A stretch of DNA of 64,000 nt from positions 59,282,870-59,346,869 of the forward strand of contig CM049307.1 of assembly GCA_026874595.1 (NCBI GenBank), in the 5' to 3' direction. The notes under the pieces were generated by a model. It was not told where the DNA came from. It was given only the letters and a program-made list of their open reading frames with translations, and did no database searches. This document shows positions 48,579 through 59,560 of the stretch, piece by piece (within the stretch, counting starts at the first letter, position 1; the number at the start of each line of letters is the position of its first letter). Both the position numbers and the translations under genes were made by a program. Source of the DNA: Sipunculus nudus (lineage: Eukaryota > Annelida > Sipuncula > Golfingiida > Sipunculidae).

Positions 48579-49251
48579 ATATAAACATATACGGATTTAT
48601 TAAATTAACCTTATAACCACATTTCAGACCATCTTTTTTGTATATACAGTAGGTCAAGATACTATTGAATCTGACTGGCTAGCTGGCCAGGAAACCTCCC
48701 CGTTTACTTTTACCAAGGAAACGGCTGATTTTTATGCAACCCGCACAATTAGTCTTGTTAAAATTATGTACCAATTTTTTTTATCATATAGCTTTGTAGG
48801 TATTAAAGCAGGAAGGAATGAAGAACAAAGATATACTCACAATGCTTGAACCTGTGTCTCGGTGGTTTCGGCTGCAATGCTTAGTTTCCCGCCAGAATGT
48901 TGGCATCACAAGGACACAGAAAATAAAGACGACCCCAGTGCCAGGGGGCGAGGGGTTACCGGTACACGAGTGCGCCTAAGCGGATCATTTGACAAGTGAC
49001 ATATGACAGTTGATGTGAGAGGGCCGCAGTGCTCACAGAATGAGCTTGCTATCATGTACAGTTCACCAATTAATGGTTCCTGGTTAAATTGCAAGTTTAG
49101 AAATGATAGCAGTCTATACCAGATTCTTGATTGATAGCAGTTTATATATACATCAGAAAGGAATGTATGTGCATTTGTTGATGCATGTATATAACATTAT
49201 ATAACATATCTTTATTCCCCTTTCAGCTTAATCTATTATACAGGATTATAT

Positions 49252-49316
<65 letters not shown>

Positions 49317-49434
49317 CAATTAAATATTGACTCTCCTTGTATGTATCAGATTTTGAAATGTTAATAAATATTAACAATATATTTATGGCAGGTTTAATAT
49401 TCATCCGACAAATAAGCACAATGTACGGTCATAC

Positions 49435-49522
<88 letters not shown>

Positions 49523-51686
49523 AGGGCAACGGGTTGTTAGGTCATTGCTGATCAGTACTGCATGCAGCTAAACTAATCCCTCCCCCCCCCCCTTTTACGT
49601 ATATCATTCTGTCTTGAATACACTATTTTTTGGAACACTCAGCAATCTTTTTGTTGTTTGAGAACACGTCCATTGCAGGACCGGTGGTCTCATTTAAACA
49701 AGCAATTAAGGATCTGGGTATAGTCATTTTTAGCGCAATTGTACTTTCACTGAAAGTGAATTATGATTTATTGACAATTGTATTACCATAAACAAATATT
49801 AACAGCTGCTTCTATGACTGTAAAATTCATGTAGAGCAATAAAATTACAAGCATATCCAAAGGTGATGTGCAGGGTTAAGAACATCCACATTGACAATCG
49901 TAATATAAATTAAATATAAAATGTTGAATAGTACTGTTTACTATGTTTGCTATGATATAAATTTTTACTATATGTGTGTATAGGTTGGGGGGGGGGGGGG
50001 GGGGGGCTTAACGATATAGAGAAAGGTATGATATAGATGAATTAATTTCATATATAAGAAGGAACATTTCATCATAATAACCTTAAAACATTTTAAAAGC
50101 ATCATATAGAAATATTCTAATTGATTAAATTCTAATTTTAATTTCTACCTTTAAAGACAATATATATTCATTACCATATATAAGAAAATTTATATTCAAT
50201 TTTGCTGGTTGTATATAGAATGTATAACTTTTATGATTCAAACATTTTCCCATTAAAGCCATTTTTATATTAAAAACTGTTTAGGGCATAATTATGAAAG
50301 GGTTACATCATTTGTTTCCTGTAAAACATTCTTATTTTTTTTATATATTACGAAAGTCTTTTGTTGAAATGTTTTAAAAGTATTTGATGTGCTACATAGT
50401 CAACACCTACAACAAGACAAAATCAACAATGCCATACTTTAGCATAACGTTGGTGTAATAGGGTAAGAGGGAACAAATTCATATCCCACCGATACCAAAT
50501 ATTTTACCGAGTTTTGATGTTTATAGCGGTAACTGCATGCTGCCTCTAGCTGCCATTTATTTCAAGGCCCGTTGGTATACTCTTACAAATATATATCTAC
50601 TTTCATATTGCAGAAATTTATTATTTTATTACTTTCTTACAACCATGCAGATAATTTTCATGATTATATACATGGACATTACCACTGTGATGATCACACA
50701 TATTAAAACAAACATTGCATGCATTTTTTTAAATCTGCAATAGTTTTTTTACTATTATTTTTATAATCTTTTAAGCATATATTTTTATGTTTTTATGTAA
50801 CTAACTACGGACATGATTATAATGTAATGTATGATTGTCTAAAATAAAATAATAATAAAAATGATGATATTTTAAAATAATAATATCTGTTTACGCTTTT
50901 TATTTTTTTGTGTTTTAAGGTTTTATTAAAACTCAAATTACGAATTTCAAGAGACTACTTAAAAATGCATTTGTTATAACCTGTATGCAAACATGACCTC
51001 GGTCTGTCTCCATGTCTGTGCCTTTTAGAAATTATATCCTGTTTTTTTTTACATGTTTCAATCATGCATTTCCCGATGTTAGCTACCCAAAGTTTGTTCT
51101 CAGCCTCATTTGTTGATCCCATATCTTATCCCCATGCAGTTTTTATATAGTCATGCATAAACCAACCCGCCAAAACTCCTAATGGTTTATACCCAATTAT
51201 TTCTTATTAAAATTGGAACTAAGCCGGCTCGGTTGGTTTCCCCCTTCTCATATGGGTCTGAATTAATAAAAGTACAATAAAATGCACTATTAACATTTAT
51301 ATTGTTCCCTGAATTTACATTAACTTCTGCCAGGAAAACAAAGCTTCTAAATTTTTTAATGTATTTTATTGCTGGGTATAATAGTGCCGTCACTTCATGA
51401 AAATGTTGATATAGTACGTCTTTAATTTAAGCAATTTAATAACAACAATACACAAGTATTTGACCTTCACAGTGATTTCTGACATTATATGTATTGCATA
51501 TCATTTGAAACACACTTCATGCCCTTGTATCATTAAAAAATATTAAAGGCCAAATAAAAATGATTCCCCTAAAAAGCATGCATGCAATCTTATACCTAAA
51601 AAATATTGATGCCAGTTTGACGTCAATTTGACATCTAAAACTTGACCGATTCGATGTCATATGAACATTAATTAGATTGACGAATA

Positions 51687-51690
<4 letters not shown>
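47213..51690. other. Gene-free, microsatellite-rich AT stretch
   Basis: Contains (AT)n/(GT)n at 47718-47788, a T run of about 22 at 47992-48013, (AT)n at 48531-48575 and 49243-49316, (AAT)n at 49434-49464 running into (AT)n to 49520, and G20 at 49987-50006. Open frames over these (poly-Tyr/Ile) are artefacts. The DNA between them shows nothing recognisable. Confidence 0.6.

Positions 51691-51739
<49 letters not shown>
51691..51739 (+). repeat. (AT)n microsatellite
   Basis: About 24 AT dinucleotides directly abutting the TIR element at 51739. Confidence 0.9.
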
Positions 51740-51742
<3 letters not shown>

Positions 51743-53289
51743 ACGCCCCAGATGTGATATTGCACATTAAATGGGCCATGCATGAAACAGGCATTTATTT
51801 TGCCCATTACGTAAAATGGGCAAAATCACTAAATTCTGCTTGGCCATTTCATGAAATGAGCAACTTAACAATCGGCAATATATTTCTCAGTTCTGTAAGT
51901 ATTAAGGAATACTATAATTGAATGTATAAAGTGCATGGAACACCTTTCCCTATTTTGATTGAGTTAATCGTAATTAATAAAGTGAAAAAAGACATATTTG
52001 CAGCTAACATTTTATAGGTATATAGTTATATGTATCTATTGATATAAATCTAGTTTTCAATTATTAATATATTAATGTACATAATTATTACTAAGCCATA
52101 TTTTACATTATTTATTTATTACCAATTACATTAAATTATTTTAGAAACATGAAATATGAGTAACTGATATTGGTAAGTTTCATCAATCTCATAGCTCTTA
52201 CATGGCCTGATAATCACTTAACTAATGAAACCTTCAAAGTACTTGTATTTACTCATTAACTGACCACACTGAGTTGGTACTGAGTTCATGCTTTGTAGGT
52301 TGTTTGTTTCAACTGCTAAATTAAAAATGGTCTTGGTGAATCATAGGATTGTTACTAACTGTTGGTCTATATAGTGACATCTGAGTCAGATGTATACTTG
52401 CTTGCCCAGTTATTTTCAAATGATTAGCCAATTGGTATTTTGGTGACATTCAAAGCATATATTAATATATTATTAAAATTCCAGAAAAGTGTGTAGGTGC
52501 ACATTTGTGAATTTCAGACCTAAAAGCTGTTTGAACATATATTACATGATGAGCTTAGATAAATATATATAAGTATATATATATATATATATAAATATAT
52601 ATAAATATATATATATATAAAGTATATATAAGTATATATAGATCTTTAAAGTTTCAAATTAAAAACCTTAAACATTCCTGCTGAAACCCATATAAGTATT
52701 TTAATACATCAAATACTGAAAACCCTGAAAGGAAACCATATTTTCACATGTGCTACGTTAACAATTTACTTTGATCATCAAACAGCCATTGAAGAACCTG
52801 AAATATTTAAATGTTTCATATGATGATTAACATTAGATTGTGAACCCCACGATTACTACTAAAAATATCAAAACATATTTACTGAAATATAGTGAAATGT
52901 ATCATTGTCATTGGAGCTAAATATTATTATATTTACTTATACGGTCAAGCTGATTTGTATGATATAATACGTGTTTATAATAAAAATAAAGTGTAGAGAA
53001 TTATTCAAATGTTTTGTTTTCATCTGACACAAAACAGGGTTTTTATTACATATATGCCTTATCTAATATTAGCTAGAATGGGTAATCAGAATCCATTAGA
53101 GATGTAAAGGTTTAAAAGGTGCGCATTACATGAAATGGGCAACAGTTTTCTTGCTCATTTCATTAACTGGGCAAGTAGCATTTAGTGAATTTGCCCATTT
53201 CATTCGGCAAAGTGGTTGCCCATTTCACGAAATGGGTAAAATAACTGCCCATTTCATGATGTGGGCAATTTCACGTTTTGAGTGTAACA
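51739..53289. mobile_element. TIR element with ATGAAATGGGCAA words in both arms
   Basis: The left end ATGTTACGCCCCAGATGTGA and the inverted right end ATGTTACACTCAAAACGTGA are terminal inverted repeats. For about 150 bp inward both arms contain repeated TTGCCCATTTCATGAAATGG words and variants (51775-51890 and 53128-53275). The 1.2 kb between is AT-rich, includes an ATATAA microsatellite at 52570-52640, and encodes nothing visible. A target duplication could not be assigned because the left flank is an (AT)n run. Confidence 0.55.
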
Positions 53290-53390
53290 TGTACATCATA
53301 TTTCCTTTCAAAATCGATTTCCTAATTTTCTTATTCTACTTCTAGAGAAAATACCATCAAATAAAATCTGAAATGACATTGAAATGCACA

Positions 53391-56300
53391 AACTCATTCC
53401 ATGCTATCACTGTGAGCTCACAGTGTGAATTCACTGCGGTGCCAATTAATCCAGTGATATAACCGTGAACTCACTGTTGTGTAACATGTTTGAGCTCACT
53501 GCTATATACTATCACTATAAGTCTACGGCCGTGATTTAACCGCATTGTCACATTTTGACGTCATCCTGAGATATCACTCTGAACTAACTGTTGTGTAACA
53601 GACATGACCTCATGTCATGCTTTCACTGTGAGCTCACAATTGTGAATTCGATGTGGTATCACATTTTTTATGTCATCCTATGATATCATTGTGAACTCAT
53701 TGTTGTGTTACAGACATGAACTCATGCCATGTCATCACTGTGAGCTCACGGTTGTGATTTTACCACGATGTCACATTTTTGACGTCATCCTGTGATAACA
53801 CTGTGAACTCACTTTTGTGTAACAGTAAGGAACTCATGCCTTGATATCACACAGAACTCTCGGTTGTGAATTCTCTCAGGTGTCACATTATGACGTCATT
53901 CTCTGCTATTACTGTGAACACACTTTTTTGTAACGGACATCAACTCAAGCAATGCCATCACTGTGAACTCACGGTTGGTTGTGTTTTCATCACGGTGTAA
54001 CATTTTTAACGTCATCCAGAGATATCACTGTAATCTCACTGTTGTTTAACATACATGAACTCATGCCACGACATCACTGTGACCTCATCGTTGTGTAACA
54101 TACATGAGCTCACTGCTATACCGTCACTGTGCTCTCACGGATGTGAATTCTCCGCGGTGTCATATTTGCATATCATCCTGAGATATCATTATGGACTCAC
54201 TATTGTGTAATTTACATGAACTCCATGCCATGTCATCACTGTGAGCTCACGGTTGTGAATTCAAGATGATGGCACATTTTTAACGTCATCCTGTAATATC
54301 AGTGTGAGCTCGCTGATGTGCAACAGACATGAACTCATGCCAAGATATCACTGTAAGCTCCCGGTTGTGAATTAACCATGGTGTCAAATTTTGACGTCAT
54401 CCTGTGATATCATTGTGAATTCACTCCGGTATAACATACATGAGCTCACTTTTATGCTATCACTGTGAGCTCACGGTTGTGAATTCCCCGTGTTTTTACA
54501 TTTTGACGTCATCCTGTGATATCACGGTGGGCTCGCTGATGAGTAACAAACATGAACTCATGCCCTGATATCACTGTGAGCTCATTTTATATGTCAACCC
54601 GTGATATCACTGTGAACTTGCTGTTGTGTAACAGACATGAACTCATGCCATGATATTACTGTGAGCTCATGTTGTGAATTCACGGCGGTGTCACATTTTA
54701 ACGTCATCCTGGGATATCACTCTGACCTAACTGTTGTGTAACATAACCTCATGTCATGCTATCCCTTCGACCTAACAGTTGTGAATTCATTGTGGTGTCA
54801 CATTTTTTACGTTTTCCTGTGATATCATTGTGAACTGATTGTTGTATATCATACATGAGCTCATTTCTATGCTATCACTGTGAGCTCATGGTTGTGAATT
54901 CACCGCGGTGTCAAAATTTGACGTCATCCTTTGATATAACTGTGAACTCACTGTTGTGTAACAGACATGAACTCATGCTATGATATCACTGTGAACTCGG
55001 TTGTGAATTCACCGTGGTGTCACATTTTTGAATTCATCCTGTGATATCAATGAGAACTCACTGTTGTGTACCAGACATGAACTCATGCCATGATATCACT
55101 GTGAGTTCACAGCCGTAAAATCACCGTGCTGTCACATGTTGAAGTCATCCTGAGATATCACTCTGAACCAACTGTTGTGAATTACACATGACCTCATGTC
55201 ATGCTTTCACTCTGAGCTCACAGTTGTGAATTCACTGTGGTATCACATTTTTTTATGTCATCCTGTTATATCATTGTGAACTCACTGTTGGATAACATAC
55301 ATGAGCTCACTGCTATGCTATCACTGTGAGCTCACGGTTGTGAATTCACAGCGGCGTCTCATTTTGACGTCATCCTATGATATAACTGTGAACTCACTGT
55401 TGTGTTACAGACATGAACTCATGCCATGATATTACTGTGAGCTCACGGTTATGAATTCACCGTGGTGTCACATTTTTGATGTCATCCTGTGATATCACTG
55501 TGAGCTCACTGTTGTGTAACAGACATGAGCTCACTGCTATGCTATTACTGTGAGCTCACGGTTGTGAATTCACCGCGGAGTCTGATTTTGAGACGTGAGC
55601 TCACATGCTATTATATCATTTTGAGTTCACTGTTGTGAATTCACCGTTGTGTCACATTTTTTGCCTCATCCTGGGAAATCACTGTGAACTCAATGTTGTG
55701 TAACAGAAATGAACTCAAGCAATGCCATCATTGTGAAGTCATAGTTATGAATTCACTGCGGTGTTACATTTATAACGTCATCCTGAGATATCACTGTGAA
55801 CTCACTTTTGTGTAACAGACATGAATTCATGCCATGATATCACTGTGAGCAAACGGTTGTGAATTCACCGTGGTGTCACATTTTTGATGTCATCCTGTGA
55901 TATCACTGTGAACTCGCTGTTGTGAAACAGGCATGAACTCATGCCATGATATCACTGTGAGCTCACGGTTGTGAATTCACCGTGGTGTCACATTTTGACG
56001 TCATCCTATGATATCACGGTGGGCTCGTTGATGAGTAACATACATGAACTCGTGCAATGATATCATTTTGAGCTCACTGTTGTGAATTGACAGTGGTGTC
56101 ACTTTTTTTACCTCATCCTGGGATATCACTGTGAACCCAATGTTGTGTAACAGAAATGAACTCAAGCAATGCCATCATTGTGAACTCATGGTTAAGAATT
56201 CACTGTGGTGTTACAATTATAAGGTCATCCTGAGATATCTCTGTGAACTCACTTTTGTGTAACAGACATGAACCCATCCAATGATATCACTGTGAGCAAA

Positions 56301-57500
56301 CGGTTGTGAATTCACCGTGGTGTCACATTTTTGATGTCATCCTGTGATATAACTGTGAACTCGCTGTTGGGTAACAGAAATGAACTCAAGCAATGCCATC
56401 ATTGTGAACTCATGGTTATGAATTCACTGTGGTGTTACATTTATAACGTCATCCTGAAATATCATTGTGAACTCACTGTTGTGTAACAGACATGAACTCA
56501 TCCCATGATATCACTGTGAGCAAACGGTTGTGAATTCACCGTGGTGTCACATTAATTATGTCATCCTGTGATATCACTGTGAACTCGCTGTTGTGTAACA
56601 GACATGAACTCATGCCATGATATTGCTGTGAGCTCACGGTTGTGAATTCACAATTTTTGATGTCATCCTGTGATATCACTGTGAACTCACTGTTGTGTCA
56701 CAGACATGAACTCATGCCATGATATCACTGTGAGCTCACGGTTGTGAATTCACCGTGGTGTCACATTTTTGATGTCATCCTGTGATATAACTGTGAACTC
56801 GCTGTTGGGTAACAGAAATGAACTCAAGCAATGCCATCATTGTGAACTCATGGTTATGAATTCACTGTGGTGTTACATTTATAACGTCATCCTGAAATAT
56901 CATTGTGAACTCACTGTTGTGTAACAGACATGAACTCATCCCATGATATCACTGTGAGCAAACGGTTGTGAATTCACCGTGGTGTCACATTAATTATGTC
57001 ATCCTGTGATATCACTGTGAACTCGCTGTTGTGTAACAGACATGAACTCATGCCATGATATTGCTGTGAGCTCACGGTTGTGAATTCACAATTTTTGATG
57101 TCATCCTGTTATATCACTGTGAACTCACTGTTGTGTCACAGACATGAACTCATGCCATGATATCACTGTGAGCTCACGGTTGTGAATTCACCGTGGTGTC
57201 ACATTTTTGACGTCATCCTGTGATATCACTGTGAACTCACTGTTGTGTGACAAACATGAACTCATGCCATGATATCACTGTGAGCTCACGGTTGTGAATT
57301 CACCGTGATGTCACATTTTTGACGTCATCATGTGATATCACTGTGAACTCGCTGTTGTATAACAAACAAGAACTCATGCCATGATATCACTGTGAGCTCA
57401 CGGTTGTGAATTCACCGTGGTGTCACATTTTTGATGTCATCCTGTGATATCACTGTGAACTCAATGTTGTGTAACAGACATGAACTCACTGCAGTGACCT
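53391..57500 (+). repeat. 112-bp satellite array, about 36 units, built from TGA-NN-TCA dyads
   Basis: In the cleanest part (57183-57444) the unit is exactly 112 bp and holds TGAATTCA, TGRTGTCA, TGACGTCA, TGATATCA, TGAACTCA, TGAACTCA, TGATATCA and TGAGCTCA at offsets 0, 11, 25, 38, 49, 74, 87 and 98. The unit is itself a dimer: the 49-bp half starting TGATATCACTGTGAACTCAC and the 63-bp half starting TGATATCACTGTGAGCTCAC share their first 27 bases apart from two changes. Older units toward 53.4 kb are more diverged. The array decays into related words up to about 57610. No coding sequence. Confidence 0.9.
56338..57213 (+). repeat. 438-bp higher-order duplication inside the 112-bp satellite
   Basis: Positions 56341 and 56779 start the same long sequence, and the diagnostic GATATTGCTG recurs at 56619 and 57057, an offset of 438 in both cases. 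The two copies are nearly identical over about four units, including a shared short deletion in one unit. Confidence 0.8.
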
Positions 57501-57610
57501 AACCATGAGTTCACAGTTGGTTCATAGTTATGAACTCACACCCGTGACTCTCTAATGATATCACAGTGATCTCGAGGTTAGCTCACGTCTTGACTGGGAT
57601 GTCAGTGGCA

Positions 57611-58386
57611 CACGTCTGGTGTTCCAACCACTAAGCTAGAAAGGCATTTAGCTTCACTAGCGAGAGAGTTTTGGTCTGCTTTCTGTAAAATTCTAAAATC
57701 AATATATCTAACTTTACTGTTATCCATTAGAACCAGCTTATTCCTTCTTGGAAATTAACCTTTATATGCAATTAATGAAATTATATAAAAAAAACACTGA
57801 TCATATCTAGATATGATATCAAACAATGTAGATAACTACATCAGGTACAATTGTAGATCAAAGCTTGTCTATATTGACATATAGTTATAACAGATGGGAG
57901 GGTTTTTAACCCTGTATACATTCCTGATGCATGATACATGATCCAAGTTCCAAAGGTAATATGTTTTCTATGTGGATTAGGTATGTCCAGGTCACGGGGT
58001 GTCTGAGGTATCCAGGCCAGTCTTTGTAGTGTCTGTGAATTCTAGGTCAGGGAGTAGCTAAAGTAAACCTGACTGTCCCACCCATAGCAAATAGACACAA
58101 ACTGGTCCAACTCTTCAGGAATATAGGGTTTAGATTGATACCAGTATGGTACAAATCAGTGAGTAATCATGACTATTCTAGTATTTAAAACCAAAAATGA
58201 TTGAATACTTGTAGACAGGGATTGTAATACATTTACCAATATCCTGAGTATACTCTGTTAAGTGTCAATCTTGTGATTGCCTCTGCTGAAAGGAATACTT
58301 GAATACTTGAGTTGGAGTTACACTTACCCATTACTTGAGAACAAAATTAGGACTTGAGTATTTGACTTGTGTAATGAATCTGTTTC
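57611..58386. other. Gene-free, nothing recognised
   Basis: No coding or repeat signal between the satellite and the MITE. Confidence 0.45.
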
Positions 58387-58389
58387 TAA

Positions 58390-58666
58390 GGCAAAAAAAA
58401 AGTATGGTTCTCAAGCACTTTTTTTCAGAAATCAGTGCAGGCAGGCAATTTTTTGTTAAAACTTTTTTTTGTATGTTTCAATAAAAATGTCATATGTTCA
58501 GAGAAAAGCATGATAATAACAAAATTTTTTTTGCTAAACAGATAAAAACACTACATAACAAAGGAAATCTTTTCTTCTTGAAAGATGGAAATCAAAATAA
58601 AAATATTTGATCTGGGGAGTTAAAATTGACGCAGGCGGTGCCTGAGAACCATGCCTTTTTTTTGCC
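58390..58666 (+). mobile_element. TIR MITE, copy 4 (PIF/Harbinger-like)
   Basis: A 277-bp copy in the orientation of 18033-18318. It starts GGCAAAAA and ends TTTTTTTGCC. The flanks are TAA (58387-58389) and TGA (58667-58669), one mismatch from a TWA duplication. Confidence 0.75.
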
Positions 58667-58669
58667 TGA

Positions 58670-59020
58670 CGTATTTATAATTATTGGGAATAATAAATAT
58701 TGGGAATGTGGCAACCATCCCCTGCTAGCCACTTCCAAGCTTCCCACACCTGTATTGTCAATAGATCAGAGGAAGCATTTGATAATGTAGTCAGACTGAA
58801 AGAGTGAAATGTATATATATTAAGTGATTGCTAGGCTGCAAGTATTTTATTGCATATTTGAAGCTCTTGTGGCTAGCACTTTTGTCCAAACCATAAAAGC
58901 AGTGTAGATTTTAGAATTTATTTCATTTCTCTCATACTACCTTTGAATATATGGAATTCTAACATTGTTGTACACATGCTTTGAGGTGTTCGTTAAAAAC
59001 TACCAGCAGTATGGAGTTCT
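58670..59020. other. Gene-free spacer, nothing recognised
   Basis: AT-rich sequence with no readable structure. Confidence 0.4.
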
Positions 59021-59529
59021 TTTAGCTCAGCTGACTGTAAGTCAACTGAGGTATAGGAATGGTGCTTTGTCCGTCGTCCGTCCAGCCGTCCTGGCGTCCG
59101 GCCGTCCGTTAGCAGGGCACAAATTGTAACTGCTGGACCTAAAACTTCTAAGTGAATATCCAGGGAGGTCAATAAAGAATCTCCTTGGAAACCTGAATTA
59201 GGTCACTGCGACCTATATCCTCTGAGCTATGGGGCTGAATTAGTACTCCCCAGAATAATAAAAAATATAATACAAAACCTCCAATATCTTGATAATTAAT
59301 GCATGGATTGTCATGAATCTTGCCTTGAATATTGACCATGACTAGTTTTGTCAGTTCCCAAAAAGTGGTGGTGCCACCTGAATTTTTTTTGTTATTTTAA
59401 CAAATATTTAAAATTTTTTTTTACTATAAAATGACAACAATCATATCAGTTTCTCAGCTGTAATTACATCTAGTGTCCCAAAACCTGGTGTGTTTAGTGA
59501 TTACAAGTGGATGCCATATAGTTATCACC

Positions 59530-59560
<31 letters not shown>

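Noticed and set aside
47630-51807. Open frames rich in Tyr-Ile repeats
   Set aside because: They are translations of (AT)n microsatellites.
53391-57500. CRISPR-like array
   Set aside because: The repeats are contiguous 112-bp satellite units without unique spacers, and the context is eukaryotic.
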